A DNA stretch of 64,000 nt from Methylobacterium sp. BTF04 (GCF_010692745.1 NZ_JAAHTB010000020.1:1-64000), one strand, 5' to 3'; shown: positions 35,342 through 44,671, counted from the first letter of the stretch. Translations and numbers: made by a program. Notes: generated from the sequence alone by a model not told the origin.

Positions 35342-35896
35342 AAGCGGCTCCCGTATTTTGCAAACTGAGGATCATGCCGAACGCCGTGGCGACCCACTTC
35401 GGCACCCTGCAGGCGACACCATGCAAGCGCGCAGCCATCCGAACCGATACGCCGGATTGGCGGTCGATCACAATCCGGTCTGCCGGATACCGCAGCCCGA
35501 ATCGCCCGGACGACGGTCTCGACGCGCCATCGATAACCTCAAGTAAAATTCTACACAAATTACGTTCGTATTAGTTTCGATCAATCACCAGATCACCACT
35601 CAGTTGACGGCCGGTCGTTTTATAAGTATTCGAAGAATCAATTGCGCAACGCCCGAGCGAATCACAGCAGGGCATTTCTCGACCGCACTGTCGTAGAACC
35701 ACTCTTTTCTGAATACTATCCGTATAGAGCTTCGACATAACAGCGACTGTTCGGATTTTGCTGTCGACCGACAGCAAATCTTTAGACTTATGTTTACTGC
35801 CGAAGACTTCCCATCGAGGCTCGCACCGCCCACGAAATGGGGGAGAACGCGCGCCGAACCACGACACGATCCTCATCGTCTCACAGGGAGATTTCC
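35342..35896. other. Divergent intergenic region, zwf and DyP peroxidase
   Basis: This 555-nt region between divergent genes is AT-richer than its flanks from about 35540 to 35800. It contains the perfect 22-bp palindrome listed separately and the ribosome binding site AGGGAG of the peroxidase. Short frames on both strands have no recognisable protein content. Confidence 0.35.
35757..35778. promoter_or_regulatory. Perfect 22-bp palindrome upstream of the DyP peroxidase
   Basis: TTTGCTGTCG (35757-35766), a 2-nt centre AC, then CGACAGCAAA (35769-35778) form an uninterrupted inverted repeat of 10-bp arms. It lies 118 nt upstream of the peroxidase ATG in AT-rich DNA. Two helical turns with a short centre is the shape of a dimeric repressor or activator site. 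I cannot assign the protein. Confidence 0.55.
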
Positions 35897-37402
35897 ATGC
35901 CGCGCGACATCACCGCAGAGCCGCTGTTTCCAGTCGACGACATTCAGGGGGACATCCTCACCGGCCTGCCCAAGCGGCATGAACATCTGATGTTCTTCAC
36001 GATCAGGGATGCGGCGTCCTTCAAGGCATTCCTGAAGAGTCTCGACCTCACCAGCATGAAGACCTGCCTGAAGGACAGGGACACCATCGCGGCACAGAAG
36101 GCGATCAACGATCAACTCGTGCCGACGCCCGGCCTGAACATCGCCTTCAGCTTTTCGGGCCTGCAGAAGCTCGGTGTTCCCCAGGTGTCGGCGATGACCG
36201 GAGCGGAGGCCTACAAGAACGGGATGGCCAGTCGCCAAGCGACGCTGCTCGATCCGCCCCAGGCGCAGTGGAAGACGCTGAAGCCCGACGCGGCGCTCCA
36301 CGGCGTCTTCATCGTGACGGGCGCCTCCCATGCGGAGGTGGTGGATGTGATCTCCCTCCGGCTCGCGCCGGCCCAGACCAACGGATGGCGGCTGCTCTCG
36401 GAGGAGGTCGGCACGGTGAGACCCGAGCCGGTGGTTGGACATGAGCATTTCGGCTACGCGGACGGCGTGTCGCAACCGGGCGTGCGCGGCCGCATTGCTG
36501 CGACGACCCCGTTCCATCCCACCGTCGCGGGTGGCCAGGACAATCAGGCGGCTCTGGGCCAGGATCTGCTGTGGCCAGGCGAGTTCGTCTTCGGCTTTCC
36601 GGGACAGAACCCGGGTGCGCCCAGCTTCGAGATCAAGGGGCCGGACAAGGCTCCACCGATCCCGTTCATGAACCACGGCGCCTACCTCGTGGTCCGGCGC
36701 CTCGCCCAGTTCGTTCCGGAGTTCAACGCCTCGGTCAAGGCCGCCTCGGCAGCCGTCGCCACCGGGGCGGACCAGGCCGACCCCGTTCTCATGGGCGCCC
36801 AGATGGTGGGACGCTGGAAGAGCGGCGCCGCCCTCATCAACGCTCCGACGGAGGACGACCGCTCGGTGGGCGACAACACCCCGCGGGCCAACGCGTTCGA
36901 GTTCGGCGACGACCGCCAGGGCCTCGTCTGTCCCTGGGCGGCGCATGTCCGCAAGGCCTATCCGCGCGACGACGTCAGGCACGACGTTACGCCCGACGAG
37001 ACCACGGTCTCCGCAGCGGAAGCCTTCACCCAGAGCCACCGGATGATGCGCCGGGGCATCGCCTTCGGCCCGGAACTGACCGAAGACGAGGCCCTGTCCG
37101 GCCTGTCGGCGAACGGAAAGCAGACCCGCGGGCTCCTGTTCAAGTGCTACGTGACCTCGATCGAGAACCAGTTCGAGTTCGTTCAGCAGCAATGGGCGAA
37201 TGTGGCGGATTTCTCTCAAGAACTTAGCGGGATCGACCCGATTATCGGCCAATCGGTGTCGACCTCCCGGCCGTTCCGGGGTGCGGCGCCGTTCTCGAAA
37301 GATCTCGCCAAAAAGCCCGATCTCAGCCTGAGAAGCTTCGTGCAGATGCAGGGCGGCGAATACTTCTTCGCGCCCTCCATCCCGGCACTGAAGGCGCTGT
37401 GA
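35897..37402 (+). CDS. DyP-type haem peroxidase
   Basis: DyP peroxidases reduce hydrogen peroxide with a broad range of dyes or phenols as donors. The 501-residue product has the DyP signature FGYADGVSQPG (about 185-195, catalytic Asp189). The proximal haem His is in WAAHVRKAYPRD (about His350), with the distal Arg in MMRRGIAFG. Its length fits the larger DyP groups (C/D-like). There is no signal peptide, so it is cytoplasmic or exported by an encapsulin or other route. The frame opens at 35837; ATG 35897 is supported by AGGGAG 7 nt upstream. The palindrome at 35757 may control it. Confidence 0.9.
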   Translation: MPRDITAEPLFPVDDIQGDILTGLPKRHEHLMFFTIRDAASFKAFLKSLDLTSMKTCLKDRDTIAAQKAINDQLVPTPGLNIAFSFSGLQKLGVPQVSAMTGAEAYKNGMASRQATLLDPPQAQWKTLKPDAALHGVFIVTGASHAEVVDVISLRLAPAQTNGWRLLSEEVGTVRPEPVVGHEHFGYADGVSQPGVRGRIAATTPFHPTVAGGQDNQAALGQDLLWPGEFVFGFPGQNPGAPSFEIKGPDKAPPIPFMNHGAYLVVRRLAQFVPEFNASVKAASAAVATGADQADPVLMGAQMVGRWKSGAALINAPTEDDRSVGDNTPRANAFEFGDDRQGLVCPWAAHVRKAYPRDDVRHDVTPDETTVSAAEAFTQSHRMMRRGIAFGPELTEDEALSGLSANGKQTRGLLFKCYVTSIENQFEFVQQQWANVADFSQELSGIDPIIGQSVSTSRPFRGAAPFSKDLAKKPDLSLRSFVQMQGGEYFFAPSIPALKAL

Positions 37403-37439
37403 TCGCCAACCCGCGCGCCCGGGGCATGACCCGAACGCA

Positions 37440-38306
37440 TTATGGCGTCTCCATGAAACGCCGGAATGCGTCCGCGTGATCCGGGTGCCAGCGCGACAAG
37501 GCCGGGCGATTCGCGATGATGTCGCCCGCGGCCCACGCGATCCGCTTATCGTCCTGTGCCCGCGTGGTCTCGTTGTCGGGGCACAGAATGTAAAAGTCGC
37601 CCCGCGCCATCCCGGCCATGAGGAAGTCGATGGTCTCGTCCGGCGTCCAGGCGCCTTCCGGCTTTTTCGCGATACCGCGCGCTTTGGTGAGGCCGGTATA
37701 GACGAAGCCGGGAATGAGGAGGTGGGCGCTGACCCTGCCACCGTCACGCCCGCGCAGATCGTGGGCGAGCGCTTCCGTCACGGCCTTCACCGCTGCCTTC
37801 GAGGCGTTGTAGGGGGTGTTGCCCGGCGGCGTGGTGATGCCCTGCTTCGAGCCGGTCACGATGAAGGCGCCGGGCTCTGACGCCTGCGCCATGCCGTCCG
37901 CGAAGGCGTGGATGCCGTTGACGACGCCCCATAGGTTGGTCTCCAGGATGCGCCGCCACGTGGCCTCGTCCGAGAACAATCTACCGCCGGCCTCGATGCC
38001 GGCATTCAGCATCACGATGGCCGGGGGCCCGTCAGTGCTCGCCGCGTCGCGAAGCGCGTCCATCGCCGCGCGGTTGCCGACGTCGGTCGCGAGCGCGCGG
38101 ATCGCGGCCTTGCCGGGCGCGGCGGCCGCGACGGCCGCGCGGGCGGTGTCGAGGGCGTCACCGGGCAGATCGGCGAGCCAGACGGCCATGCCTTCGGCGG
38201 CGAAGCGCTTGGCGGCCGCGAAGCCGATGCCGCTCGCCGCGCCCGTGACGATGGCCGTCCGGCCCGCGCGAATTGCCGGATGCAAATCCGTTCCCTGCTG
38301 TTCCAT
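37440..38306 (-). CDS. Short-chain dehydrogenase/reductase
   Basis: The 288-residue product is a classical SDR with the NAD(P) loop TGAASGIGFAAA, the NAG motif in VMLNAGIEAGG and the catalytic YNASK (Tyr/Lys), with Ser in VTGSKQG. Acid residues after the second beta strand (WLADLPGD) favour NAD(H) over NADP(H). The C-terminal extension (HPDHADAFRRFMETP) is unusual for the family. The substrate is unknown. ATG 38306 with GTGGGA upstream is used; the frame opens at 38351. It is divergent from the L,D-transpeptidase. Confidence 0.85.
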   Translation of the reverse strand: MEQQGTDLHPAIRAGRTAIVTGAASGIGFAAAKRFAAEGMAVWLADLPGDALDTARAAVAAAAPGKAAIRALATDVGNRAAMDALRDAASTDGPPAIVMLNAGIEAGGRLFSDEATWRRILETNLWGVVNGIHAFADGMAQASEPGAFIVTGSKQGITTPPGNTPYNASKAAVKAVTEALAHDLRGRDGGRVSAHLLIPGFVYTGLTKARGIAKKPEGAWTPDETIDFLMAGMARGDFYILCPDNETTRAQDDKRIAWAAGDIIANRPALSRWHPDHADAFRRFMETP

Positions 38307-38435
38307 TGTCCCACTCGTTTGCCGTGCGCTTTCGCGCATCAGGTAGGGCACCGGACGGCCGCGTCAGGGCCGGGGAGGAGAATGGTAACCATCGGTCCGC
38401 ATGGTCGGGGAAACAGTCCGATCGAGAGGCTTGCG

Positions 38436-39956
38436 ATGCTTTCGCGCCACGGTGCCGTCGTTTCCAGCCTGCGTGCGAGCCTGTCGCCGCTGGCCCTACT
38501 CGTCACCCTTCACGGGGCGAAGGCACAAGCCGCGCCCGCATCGGCCCCGGCGACCCAGGAAGCGCCGGCGCGGACGCTTACGCGACCGGACGTCCTGGCG
38601 ACGTCGCCCCCGGCGACGCCCGCAGTGCAGACCATCGTCCCGATCCCCGTCGGGGACGCGGCGCCGAAGAAATCGCGGGAATTGCCGCCGCTGGTGGTGG
38701 CGCGAGTGTCCACCGATCCGGTGCCGACCCTGTCCCCTGCCACCTTCCTCGACACCCTGCGCATGGCCGATCGCTACCAGGCGATGGTCGATGCCGGCGG
38801 CTGGGTGCCCTTGCCCGCCACCCTGACGGTGAAGCCCGGCGGGCGCGACCCCGCCATCCCGGCCCTGCGCAAGCATCTGGCGCTAGTGGGCGACTTGCCC
38901 GCCGACACGCCAGCCTCGGACGTGCTCGATGCCCCCCTGGTCGTTGCGGTGAAATCCTTCCAGGCGCGCCACGGCCTGCCGGAGACCGGCCTCGTCGGCC
39001 GCCAGACGGTCGCGGCGCTCAACGTCCCCGCCACCACGCGCCAGCGCCAGCTCAGCGCGTCCGCCGCCCGGCAGATCGGCTCGAACTTCGCGTATGGCGA
39101 CCGCTACGTGGTGGTGAACATCCCGTCCGCCACCGTCGAGGCGGTGGATCACGGGGTGGTGGTGCGCCGCTACGTCGCCGTGGTCGGCAAGCCCGACAAG
39201 GCGACCCCGCGCATCGAGGCCCGCATCACCGACGTGAACCTCAACCCGACCTGGACCCTGCCGGTCTCCATCATCAAGAAGGAGATCATCCCGAAGATGC
39301 GGAAGGACCCCGGTTATCTCGCCCGCGAGCGCATCCGCATCCTCGGCCCCGGTGGCGTCGAGGTCGACCCCACCGCCATCGACTGGTCGAGCGAGAAGGC
39401 GGCCAACTACACCCTGCGGCAGGATTCCGGCCTGGAGAACTCGCTCGGGCAAGTCCGCATCGACATGCCAAACAAACAGGCGGTCTACATGCACGACACG
39501 CCGTCGAAATCGCTGTTTGCCCGCGAGGTCCGGTTCCACTCGCATGGCTGCGTGCGCGTGGCGCAGGTGAAGGAGCTGGCCGGCTGGCTGCTGGAGGGAA
39601 CGCCCGGCCCCAACGGCGCGACCTCGACCTGGGGCCCGATCGAGATCGAGACCAGCATCGCCACCAACGAACGTCTCGACATCAAGCTGCCGAAACAGAT
39701 TCCGGTGACCTTCGTGTATCTCACCGGCTACGCGACGCCGGACGGCCGCGCCCATTTCCGCGACGACATCTACGGGATCGACAGTCCGGCGGTCCCGATG
39801 CCGGCGTCCCAAATTCCGGATGTGGCGACGACGGGGTCGATCGGACCGAAGCAGGCTCTCAAGGCCGCCCCGGCGCCAGCGGTGCGGAGGCCGGCCGTCG
39901 CCACAGGCGAGAGCTTCCTGCCGCCCGGATTGATCCCCAACCGGCCGGCGCGATAG
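38436..39956 (+). CDS. L,D-transpeptidase with peptidoglycan-binding domain (YkuD)
   Basis: Such enzymes form 3-3 crosslinks in peptidoglycan or attach proteins to it. The 506-residue product has a signal peptide (about 10-32) and an Ala/Pro-rich linker. A peptidoglycan-binding domain follows (PLVVAVKSFQARHGLPETGLVGRQTVAALN, about 168-200), then a YkuD domain with the catalytic HSHGCVRV motif (Cys about 372). A Pro/Ala-rich tail ends the protein. ATG 38436 has GAGAGG before it. Another in-frame ATG (38382) sits directly behind GGGGAGGAGA and is an alternative start. Confidence 0.9.
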   Translation: MLSRHGAVVSSLRASLSPLALLVTLHGAKAQAAPASAPATQEAPARTLTRPDVLATSPPATPAVQTIVPIPVGDAAPKKSRELPPLVVARVSTDPVPTLSPATFLDTLRMADRYQAMVDAGGWVPLPATLTVKPGGRDPAIPALRKHLALVGDLPADTPASDVLDAPLVVAVKSFQARHGLPETGLVGRQTVAALNVPATTRQRQLSASAARQIGSNFAYGDRYVVVNIPSATVEAVDHGVVVRRYVAVVGKPDKATPRIEARITDVNLNPTWTLPVSIIKKEIIPKMRKDPGYLARERIRILGPGGVEVDPTAIDWSSEKAANYTLRQDSGLENSLGQVRIDMPNKQAVYMHDTPSKSLFAREVRFHSHGCVRVAQVKELAGWLLEGTPGPNGATSTWGPIEIETSIATNERLDIKLPKQIPVTFVYLTGYATPDGRAHFRDDIYGIDSPAVPMPASQIPDVATTGSIGPKQALKAAPAPAVRRPAVATGESFLPPGLIPNRPAR

Positions 39957-40043
39957 GCCGCGTCAGCGCATCTGCCTCGATCGACGGGCGCAGCCCTGAC
40001 GGCGCGCCCGCCGATCCGGCGATCAGTCCCCTTACAAGGACTC

Positions 40044-40403
40044 TCAGGAATCGAGGCCGGCATCCTCGTCGATGTCCACCAGGAACACGATGTCGGCATC
40101 GTCTTCCTCGTCGCCCTCTTCCTCCTCGTCGTCATTGGAGGCCTTGGCGTGGTGGGCGTCCGGCTCGAAGGGCTCGTCCTCCTCGGAATCGTCCTCGGCG
40201 AGCGCATCCTCGAAGATCTCGGTCTCGTCCTCGGAGGCCGCACGGATCTTGAGCTCGGAGGTGCCGTTCCACAGCACCTTGCCGTCGCTCTTCATGGTCT
40301 GGATATCGTCCTTGAAGCCATCGCAGGTGAAGAGATCGCGCGCGATCTCCTCGGTGCCGTTGATGACCGCGATGGCCACGCCATCGATCTCGAGTGTGAA
40401 CAT
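40044..40403 (-). CDS. Acidic small protein of unknown function
   Basis: The 119-residue product begins with a compact domain of about 55 residues (MFTLEIDGVAIAVINGTEEIARDLF, ending SELKIRAASE). A strongly acidic, probably disordered tail follows, with several runs of Asp/Glu. There is no signal peptide. ATG 40403 with AAGGGA upstream is preferred; ATG 40418 is possible. It lies between the L,D-transpeptidase and the hydrolase. No family is recognised. Confidence 0.65.
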   Translation of the reverse strand: MFTLEIDGVAIAVINGTEEIARDLFTCDGFKDDIQTMKSDGKVLWNGTSELKIRAASEDETEIFEDALAEDDSEEDEPFEPDAHHAKASNDDEEEEGDEEDDADIVFLVDIDEDAGLDS

Positions 40404-40476
40404 CGCGAATCCCTTCATTGATGGCCCGGGGCCGCCGCCCGTGTAGGGGGGAACGAGCGCCGCGCCAAGGGCGATG

Positions 40477-41514
40477 TCACGCCCCCCCGCCACCCCGGCT
40501 GATGGCGCGCTTGACCACGCCCTGCACATCGGGATTCGACAGGAACAGATCGTGGTTGATCAGACCGCCGCCGTAATCGGAAGCGTCGGCCACCCGCACG
40601 CCGAGCGCCTCCAGGCGCTCGCGGTCGGCGGCACCCGCCCGCACCACGCCGCCGGCGATGGCGCCCGAGAGTTCGAGCGCCCGGTCGTTGGTCGACGAGA
40701 TCACGGTGATCTTGGCCACATCCGGCCCCATCCGCTCGACCGCGTTGGTAAACAGGTCGATGTCGATGTCGGGGGCGGCGAGGACCACCGCGCCGATGCG
40801 GGCCATCGCCGCCTCGCCGGCCTCGGCCCGCAGCATGCGCAGGGTCTCCAGGGTCAGCAGCGTCCCCATGGAATGGGCGACGATGTTGATGCGGCCGCCG
40901 GACGGGGAATTCGCCAGCGCCTTCAGCAGATCCTCGAAGGCATCGCGCGACCACAGCGCGCTCTCGCGGTCGTAGCCATAATCGAAGGTCGCGGCGGCCG
41001 AGGGCCAGGTGAACAAAGCCGAGGCCCCGCGGAAGCGGATGCCATCGGAGAGCTTGGCCGCGCTGAGGGCCGCCGACTGGAAGCTCTCCCGGTAGCCGTG
41101 AACATAGATCAGCACGTCGCGCCCGAAGGCGGCCTGGGCGAAGGCGGCCGCCGCCCCCGCGCCGCTCTCGACCTTCGGCACCGAGACGACGCCCCAATCG
41201 TCGCTGATCGCGGAGGAGACCTTGCCCAGCAGGGAGCGGTCGGGCGCGCTCAGGCGAACCTCGGCGAAGCTGAGCCCCCGCCCCCGGTCCGAACTGAAAT
41301 ACGGGCTCTTGGGCGGGTTGCCCACCGGCTTGCGGGTGGTGGCCACCAGGAGAACCGGGCTGACGTCGAAGGCCGATTGGCGCTCGGGCACGGCCGATCC
41401 GGTCACGAGCCCGTCGGCGACGCAGCCGGCGAGGCCCGGGGTCAGACCGGCGACGCCCGCAAGGGCGGCGAAGCGGACGAGAGCGCGGCGTGTCGGGGGC
41501 AACGGTCGGATCAT
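40477..41514 (-). CDS. Alpha/beta-hydrolase (DUF900-type) lipoprotein
   Basis: The 345-residue product carries a lipoprotein signal (PGLAGC, preceded by an RR-containing n-region). Its hydrolase domain has VLIYVHGYRESFQSAA, a nucleophile elbow VAHSMGT and late Asp and His residues. This matches the DUF900 esterase-like family common in alphaproteobacteria. The substrate is unknown. ATG 41514 is chosen; the open frame continues far upstream into non-coding DNA. It is divergent from meaB. Confidence 0.82.
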   Translation of the reverse strand: MIRPLPPTRRALVRFAALAGVAGLTPGLAGCVADGLVTGSAVPERQSAFDVSPVLLVATTRKPVGNPPKSPYFSSDRGRGLSFAEVRLSAPDRSLLGKVSSAISDDWGVVSVPKVESGAGAAAAFAQAAFGRDVLIYVHGYRESFQSAALSAAKLSDGIRFRGASALFTWPSAAATFDYGYDRESALWSRDAFEDLLKALANSPSGGRINIVAHSMGTLLTLETLRMLRAEAGEAAMARIGAVVLAAPDIDIDLFTNAVERMGPDVAKITVISSTNDRALELSGAIAGGVVRAGAADRERLEALGVRVADASDYGGGLINHDLFLSNPDVQGVVKRAISRGGGGA

Positions 41515-41723
41515 GTCGGCTGACGGCCCTCGAATGGGGTGGCCCGGCGGCGAGGCCCGGCCCTTAAGAGTGCTATCCTGTCGGCCACGATCGTGACCAT
41601 GGCAGGGCGCCTGTGCGCGCATCGGCCTGTTGATTGCGGGGAGGCCGGGCCCTGTTGCGGATGCGGCACAGATCGCGCGTGCCCCCCTCGACGAAAGCCG
41701 GCCGGCCCGGCAAGAAGGTCGGC

Positions 41724-42734
41724 ATGGCCCTTTCCTCGCCCCCCGCCTCTCCCCCGGCTCTCGACGTCGACGCCCTGCGCACACGGCTGCTCGCCGGCGA
41801 CCGGGCGGCCCTGGCGCGGGCGATCACGCTCGCCGAATCGAAGCGAGCCGACCATCGCGCGGTGGCCCGCGACCTCATCGACGCGGTGCTGCCCCATACC
41901 GGCACCGCGATCCGGGTCGGCATCACCGGGGTCCCGGGGGTCGGCAAGTCGACCACCATCGACGCGCTCGGCGCCAACCTGACGGCGGCGGGGCATAAGG
42001 TGGCGGTGCTGGCGGTCGACCCGTCCTCGACCCGCACCGGCGGCTCGATCCTCGGCGACAAGACCCGGATGGCGCGCCTCGCCCTCGACCCCAACGCCTT
42101 CATCCGCCCCTCCCCCTCCTCGGGAACCCTGGGCGGCGTCGCCGCCAAGACCCGCGAGACCATGCTGCTGTGCGAGGCGGCTGGCTTCGACGTGATCCTC
42201 GTCGAGACGGTGGGCGTCGGCCAGTCGGAGACGGCGGTTGCCGACCTCACCGACTTCTTCCTCGTGCTGATGCTGCCGGGTGCCGGCGACGAGTTGCAGG
42301 GCATCAAGAAGGGCATCATCGAACTCGCCGACATGATCGCGGTCAACAAGGCCGATGATGGCGAGGGCGCGCGCCGCGCGAGTGCGGCGGCCTCCGAATA
42401 CCGCGCCGCGCTCCACATCCTGTCTGCGCCGAGCTCCACCTGGACGCCCCCCGTGGTCACGATCTCGGGCCTCGCCAACAAGGGCCTCGACGACCTGTGG
42501 GGCCGGGTGGTCGACCACCGCAACAAGCTCACCGCCACCGGCGAGATCGCCAAGAAGCGCCGCGCCCAGGACGTGAAGTGGATGTGGGCGCTGGTCCACG
42601 AGCGGCTGCACCAGCGCCTCGTCGGCTCCGCGGACGTGCGACGGCAGACGGCGGAAGCCGAGGCCGCCGTCGCGCGCGGCGAATCCTCGCCGGCCGCCGG
42701 CGCCGAGGCCATCGCCACCCTGATCGGGCTTTGA
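41724..42734 (+). CDS. meaB: Methylmalonyl-CoA mutase-associated GTPase MeaB
   Basis: MeaB is a G3E GTPase that guards adenosylcobalamin loading and protects methylmalonyl-CoA mutase. In methylotrophs this is needed for glyoxylate regeneration during C1 and C2 growth. The 336-residue product has Walker A GVPGVGKSTTID (69-80), base-switch DPSSTRTGGSILGDKTRM, ETVGVGQSE (switch II) and NKADDGEG (base recognition). It is close to the Methylorubrum extorquens protein as I remember it. ATG 41724 follows AAGAAGG. Its stop overlaps the next gene by 4 nt. The mutase genes are elsewhere. Confidence 0.96.
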   Translation: MALSSPPASPPALDVDALRTRLLAGDRAALARAITLAESKRADHRAVARDLIDAVLPHTGTAIRVGITGVPGVGKSTTIDALGANLTAAGHKVAVLAVDPSSTRTGGSILGDKTRMARLALDPNAFIRPSPSSGTLGGVAAKTRETMLLCEAAGFDVILVETVGVGQSETAVADLTDFFLVLMLPGAGDELQGIKKGIIELADMIAVNKADDGEGARRASAAASEYRAALHILSAPSSTWTPPVVTISGLANKGLDDLWGRVVDHRNKLTATGEIAKKRRAQDVKWMWALVHERLHQRLVGSADVRRQTAEAEAAVARGESSPAAGAEAIATLIGL

Positions 42735-43357
42735 GCGGGCGCCACGTCCTGATCACCGGGTTCGGCCCGTTTCCGGGCGTGCCGGTCAATCCGAGTGCGA
42801 TGCTGGCGCGACGGCTCGGCGCCTCGCCGCGCCTGCGAACCCTCACGGGCGGGCAGGTCCGGGTGCGCATCCTGACCACCGCCTACCGGGCGATCGCCGA
42901 CGAGCTCACCCCGGCCCTCGCCGAGGGACCGGCGGCCGTGCTGATGATCGGCGTCGCCGGCCGCGCCAAGCGCGTTCGGGTCGAGGTCCGCGCCCGCAAC
43001 CGAGTCAGCCGGCTGTTTCCCGATGCGTCGGGGCGGATCGCCACCGGCCTCACCCTCGACGCGGACGGTCCGGACGAACGGCGCGCACCGGTGGCCGCCA
43101 AGGCACTCGCCGCCCTGTGCCGGAACGGCGTCGCCGCGATCCGCTCGCAGGATGCGGGGCGCTACCTCTGCAATGCGAGCTATTACTGGGCGCTGGCCGA
43201 AGGCGTGCCGGTGCTGTTCCTCCACATCCCGCCGGTCCCGCGCAAGGCCCGGCCCGGGCGGCCGAAACGCCGGCCCGGCGGTGCGGCTTTAGAGGCGGGA
43301 TGCGTCGCACTCATCGGCCAGCTTCTCCGGCATGGGCGTTTACCGTCGCACCGGTGA
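42731..43357 (+). CDS. Pyroglutamyl-peptidase I-like protein (peptidase C15)
   Basis: The 208-residue product has the C15 layout: LITGFGPFPGVPVNPSA near the start, a Glu in VRVEVRARN, the nucleophile in SQDAGRYLCNASYYWAL and His in LFLHIPPVPRKA, which together fit the Glu-Cys-His triad. Such enzymes remove an N-terminal pyroglutamate. The start is TTG at 42731, overlapping the meaB stop (TTGA), so translation is coupled. Substitutions such as NASYYW for the usual NYLYY and the Arg-rich 90s region leave specificity open. Confidence 0.78.
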   Translation: MSGRHVLITGFGPFPGVPVNPSAMLARRLGASPRLRTLTGGQVRVRILTTAYRAIADELTPALAEGPAAVLMIGVAGRAKRVRVEVRARNRVSRLFPDASGRIATGLTLDADGPDERRAPVAAKALAALCRNGVAAIRSQDAGRYLCNASYYWALAEGVPVLFLHIPPVPRKARPGRPKRRPGGAALEAGCVALIGQLLRHGRLPSHR

Positions 43358-43482
43358 GCGCCGTAAAATTCGCGACGGCGCGGTGCGCAATCCGATCTCG
43401 GGCGTTCTGTGATCGTCCGACGCGGGGCGCCCCGGCCCCGGAGGCACCGAGAGCCGCGTCGAAAAGCACGAGGAGACACACC

Positions 43483-43839
43483 ATGGTCGATACGGATCGC
43501 ATCGTCGGCGCCGCCAAGGATCTCGGGGGCCGTGTGCAGGGCGCCGTCGGTGACCTCGCCGGGTCTCACCGCGATTCCGCCGAGGGCCGCCTCCGCGAGG
43601 CACAGGGCCGCGCCCAGGAGGCTTACGGCCAGGCCAAGGACGGCCTGCGCGATGTCGCCGACAACGTGAGCGACTATGCCGGCGACGCCTACGAGCGTGT
43701 CTCGGACCGGGGCGGCGCCTATCTGCGCGACGGCACCCGGGCGGTGGAAGCCCGCGTCGAGGAGAACCCCTTCGTGGCGCTGCTCATCGCCGGAGCCGTC
43801 GGCTACGGTCTCGCCCTGCTGCTGCACAGCCGTCGCTGA
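43483..43839 (+). CDS. CsbD-like protein with C-terminal membrane helix
   Basis: The 118-residue product has a CsbD-like region (MVDTDRIVGAAKDLGGRVQGAVGDLAGSHR), an amphipathic helical part rich in Ala/Arg/Gly/Asp, and a hydrophobic C-terminal anchor (FVALLIAGAVGYGLALLL). CsbD proteins are stress-induced in many bacteria; their mechanism is not known. The ribosome binding site AGGAG precedes the ATG by 9 nt. A strong bidirectional terminator follows. Confidence 0.8.
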   Translation: MVDTDRIVGAAKDLGGRVQGAVGDLAGSHRDSAEGRLREAQGRAQEAYGQAKDGLRDVADNVSDYAGDAYERVSDRGGAYLRDGTRAVEARVEENPFVALLIAGAVGYGLALLLHSRR

Positions 43840-43849
43840 GCCGACCGGA

Positions 43850-43875
43850 CCTTGCGCCGGGCTCCCGGCGCAAGG
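43850..43875. terminator. Perfect 12-bp hairpin between convergent csbD-like and bdhA genes
   Basis: CCTTGCGCCGGG (43850-43861), a 2-nt centre, and CCCGGCGCAAGG (43864-43875) form a perfect stem exactly in the 46-nt gap between two stop codons of opposite strands. Short T tracts flank it, so it probably terminates both transcripts. Confidence 0.75.
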
Positions 43876-43885
43876 TTAATCCGCG

Positions 43886-44671
43886 CTACTGCGCCGTCCA
43901 GCCGCCATCCATCGGGATGTTGGCTCCGGTGATCTGACTCGCGCCGTCGGAACACAGGAACACTGCGAGCGCCGCCACCTGCTCGACGGTGACGAACTGC
44001 TTGGTCGGCTGGGCCGCCAGCAGCACGTCGTTCATCACCTGCTCCTTGGTCATACCGCGCGCCTTCATGGTGTCGGGGATCTGGCTCTCCACCAGCGGCG
44101 TCCAGACGTAGCCGGGCGAGATGCAGTTCACGGTGACGCCGTGGGTGGCGAGTTCGAGTGCTGCGGTCTTGGTCAGTCCGGCGATGCCGTGCTTGGCCGA
44201 CACATAGGCCGACTTGAACGGCGAGGCGACCAGCGAGTGCGCCGAGGCGGTGTTGATGATCCGCCCCCATTTGCGCGCCTTCATGCCGGGGATAGCATAG
44301 CGCATGGTGTAGAACGCCGAGGACAGGTTGAGCGCAATGATCTGCTCCCACTTCTCCGGCGGGAAATTCTCGATCGGCGCCACGTATTGGACGCCGGCAT
44401 TGTTCACCAGCACGTCCACCGAGCCAAAGGTCTCCTCGGCCAGCCGGATCAGCCCCTCGATCTCGGCGGGCTTGGTCAGGTCGGCCGGCGAGTAGGCCGC
44501 CTTGACGCCGAACTCCGCCTCGATGCCGGTGCGCTCTTTCTCGATGTCCTCGGGCTTGCCGAAGCCGTTGATGACGACGTTGGCGCCCTCCTTGGCGAAG
44601 GCGCGCGCGTAGGCGAGGCCGATCCCGCTGGTGGAGCCGGTGACGATGGCGGTCTTCGATGTGAGGATCAT
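43886..44671 (-). CDS. bdhA: 3-hydroxybutyrate dehydrogenase
   Basis: This enzyme oxidises 3-hydroxybutyrate to acetoacetate with NAD, a step in PHB and ketone-body use. The 261-residue product is a classical SDR with TGSTSGIGLAYA (11-22), NNAGVQYVAPIE, Ser in NTASAHSLVAS and YVSAKHGIAGL. The C-terminal GANIPMDGGWTAQ is typical of BdhA. ATG 44671 has a strong GGAGGGAG. It lies 20 nt behind the acetoacetate decarboxylase gene, and the two act on the same metabolite. Confidence 0.92.
   Translation of the reverse strand: MILTSKTAIVTGSTSGIGLAYARAFAKEGANVVINGFGKPEDIEKERTGIEAEFGVKAAYSPADLTKPAEIEGLIRLAEETFGSVDVLVNNAGVQYVAPIENFPPEKWEQIIALNLSSAFYTMRYAIPGMKARKWGRIINTASAHSLVASPFKSAYVSAKHGIAGLTKTAALELATHGVTVNCISPGYVWTPLVESQIPDTMKARGMTKEQVMNDVLLAAQPTKQFVTVEQVAALAVFLCSDGASQITGANIPMDGGWTAQ

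Noticed and set aside
35571-35876. A 101-codon minus-strand frame between zwf and the peroxidase
   Set aside because: It overlaps the 22-bp palindrome and the AT-rich promoter region, and shows no protein-like pattern.
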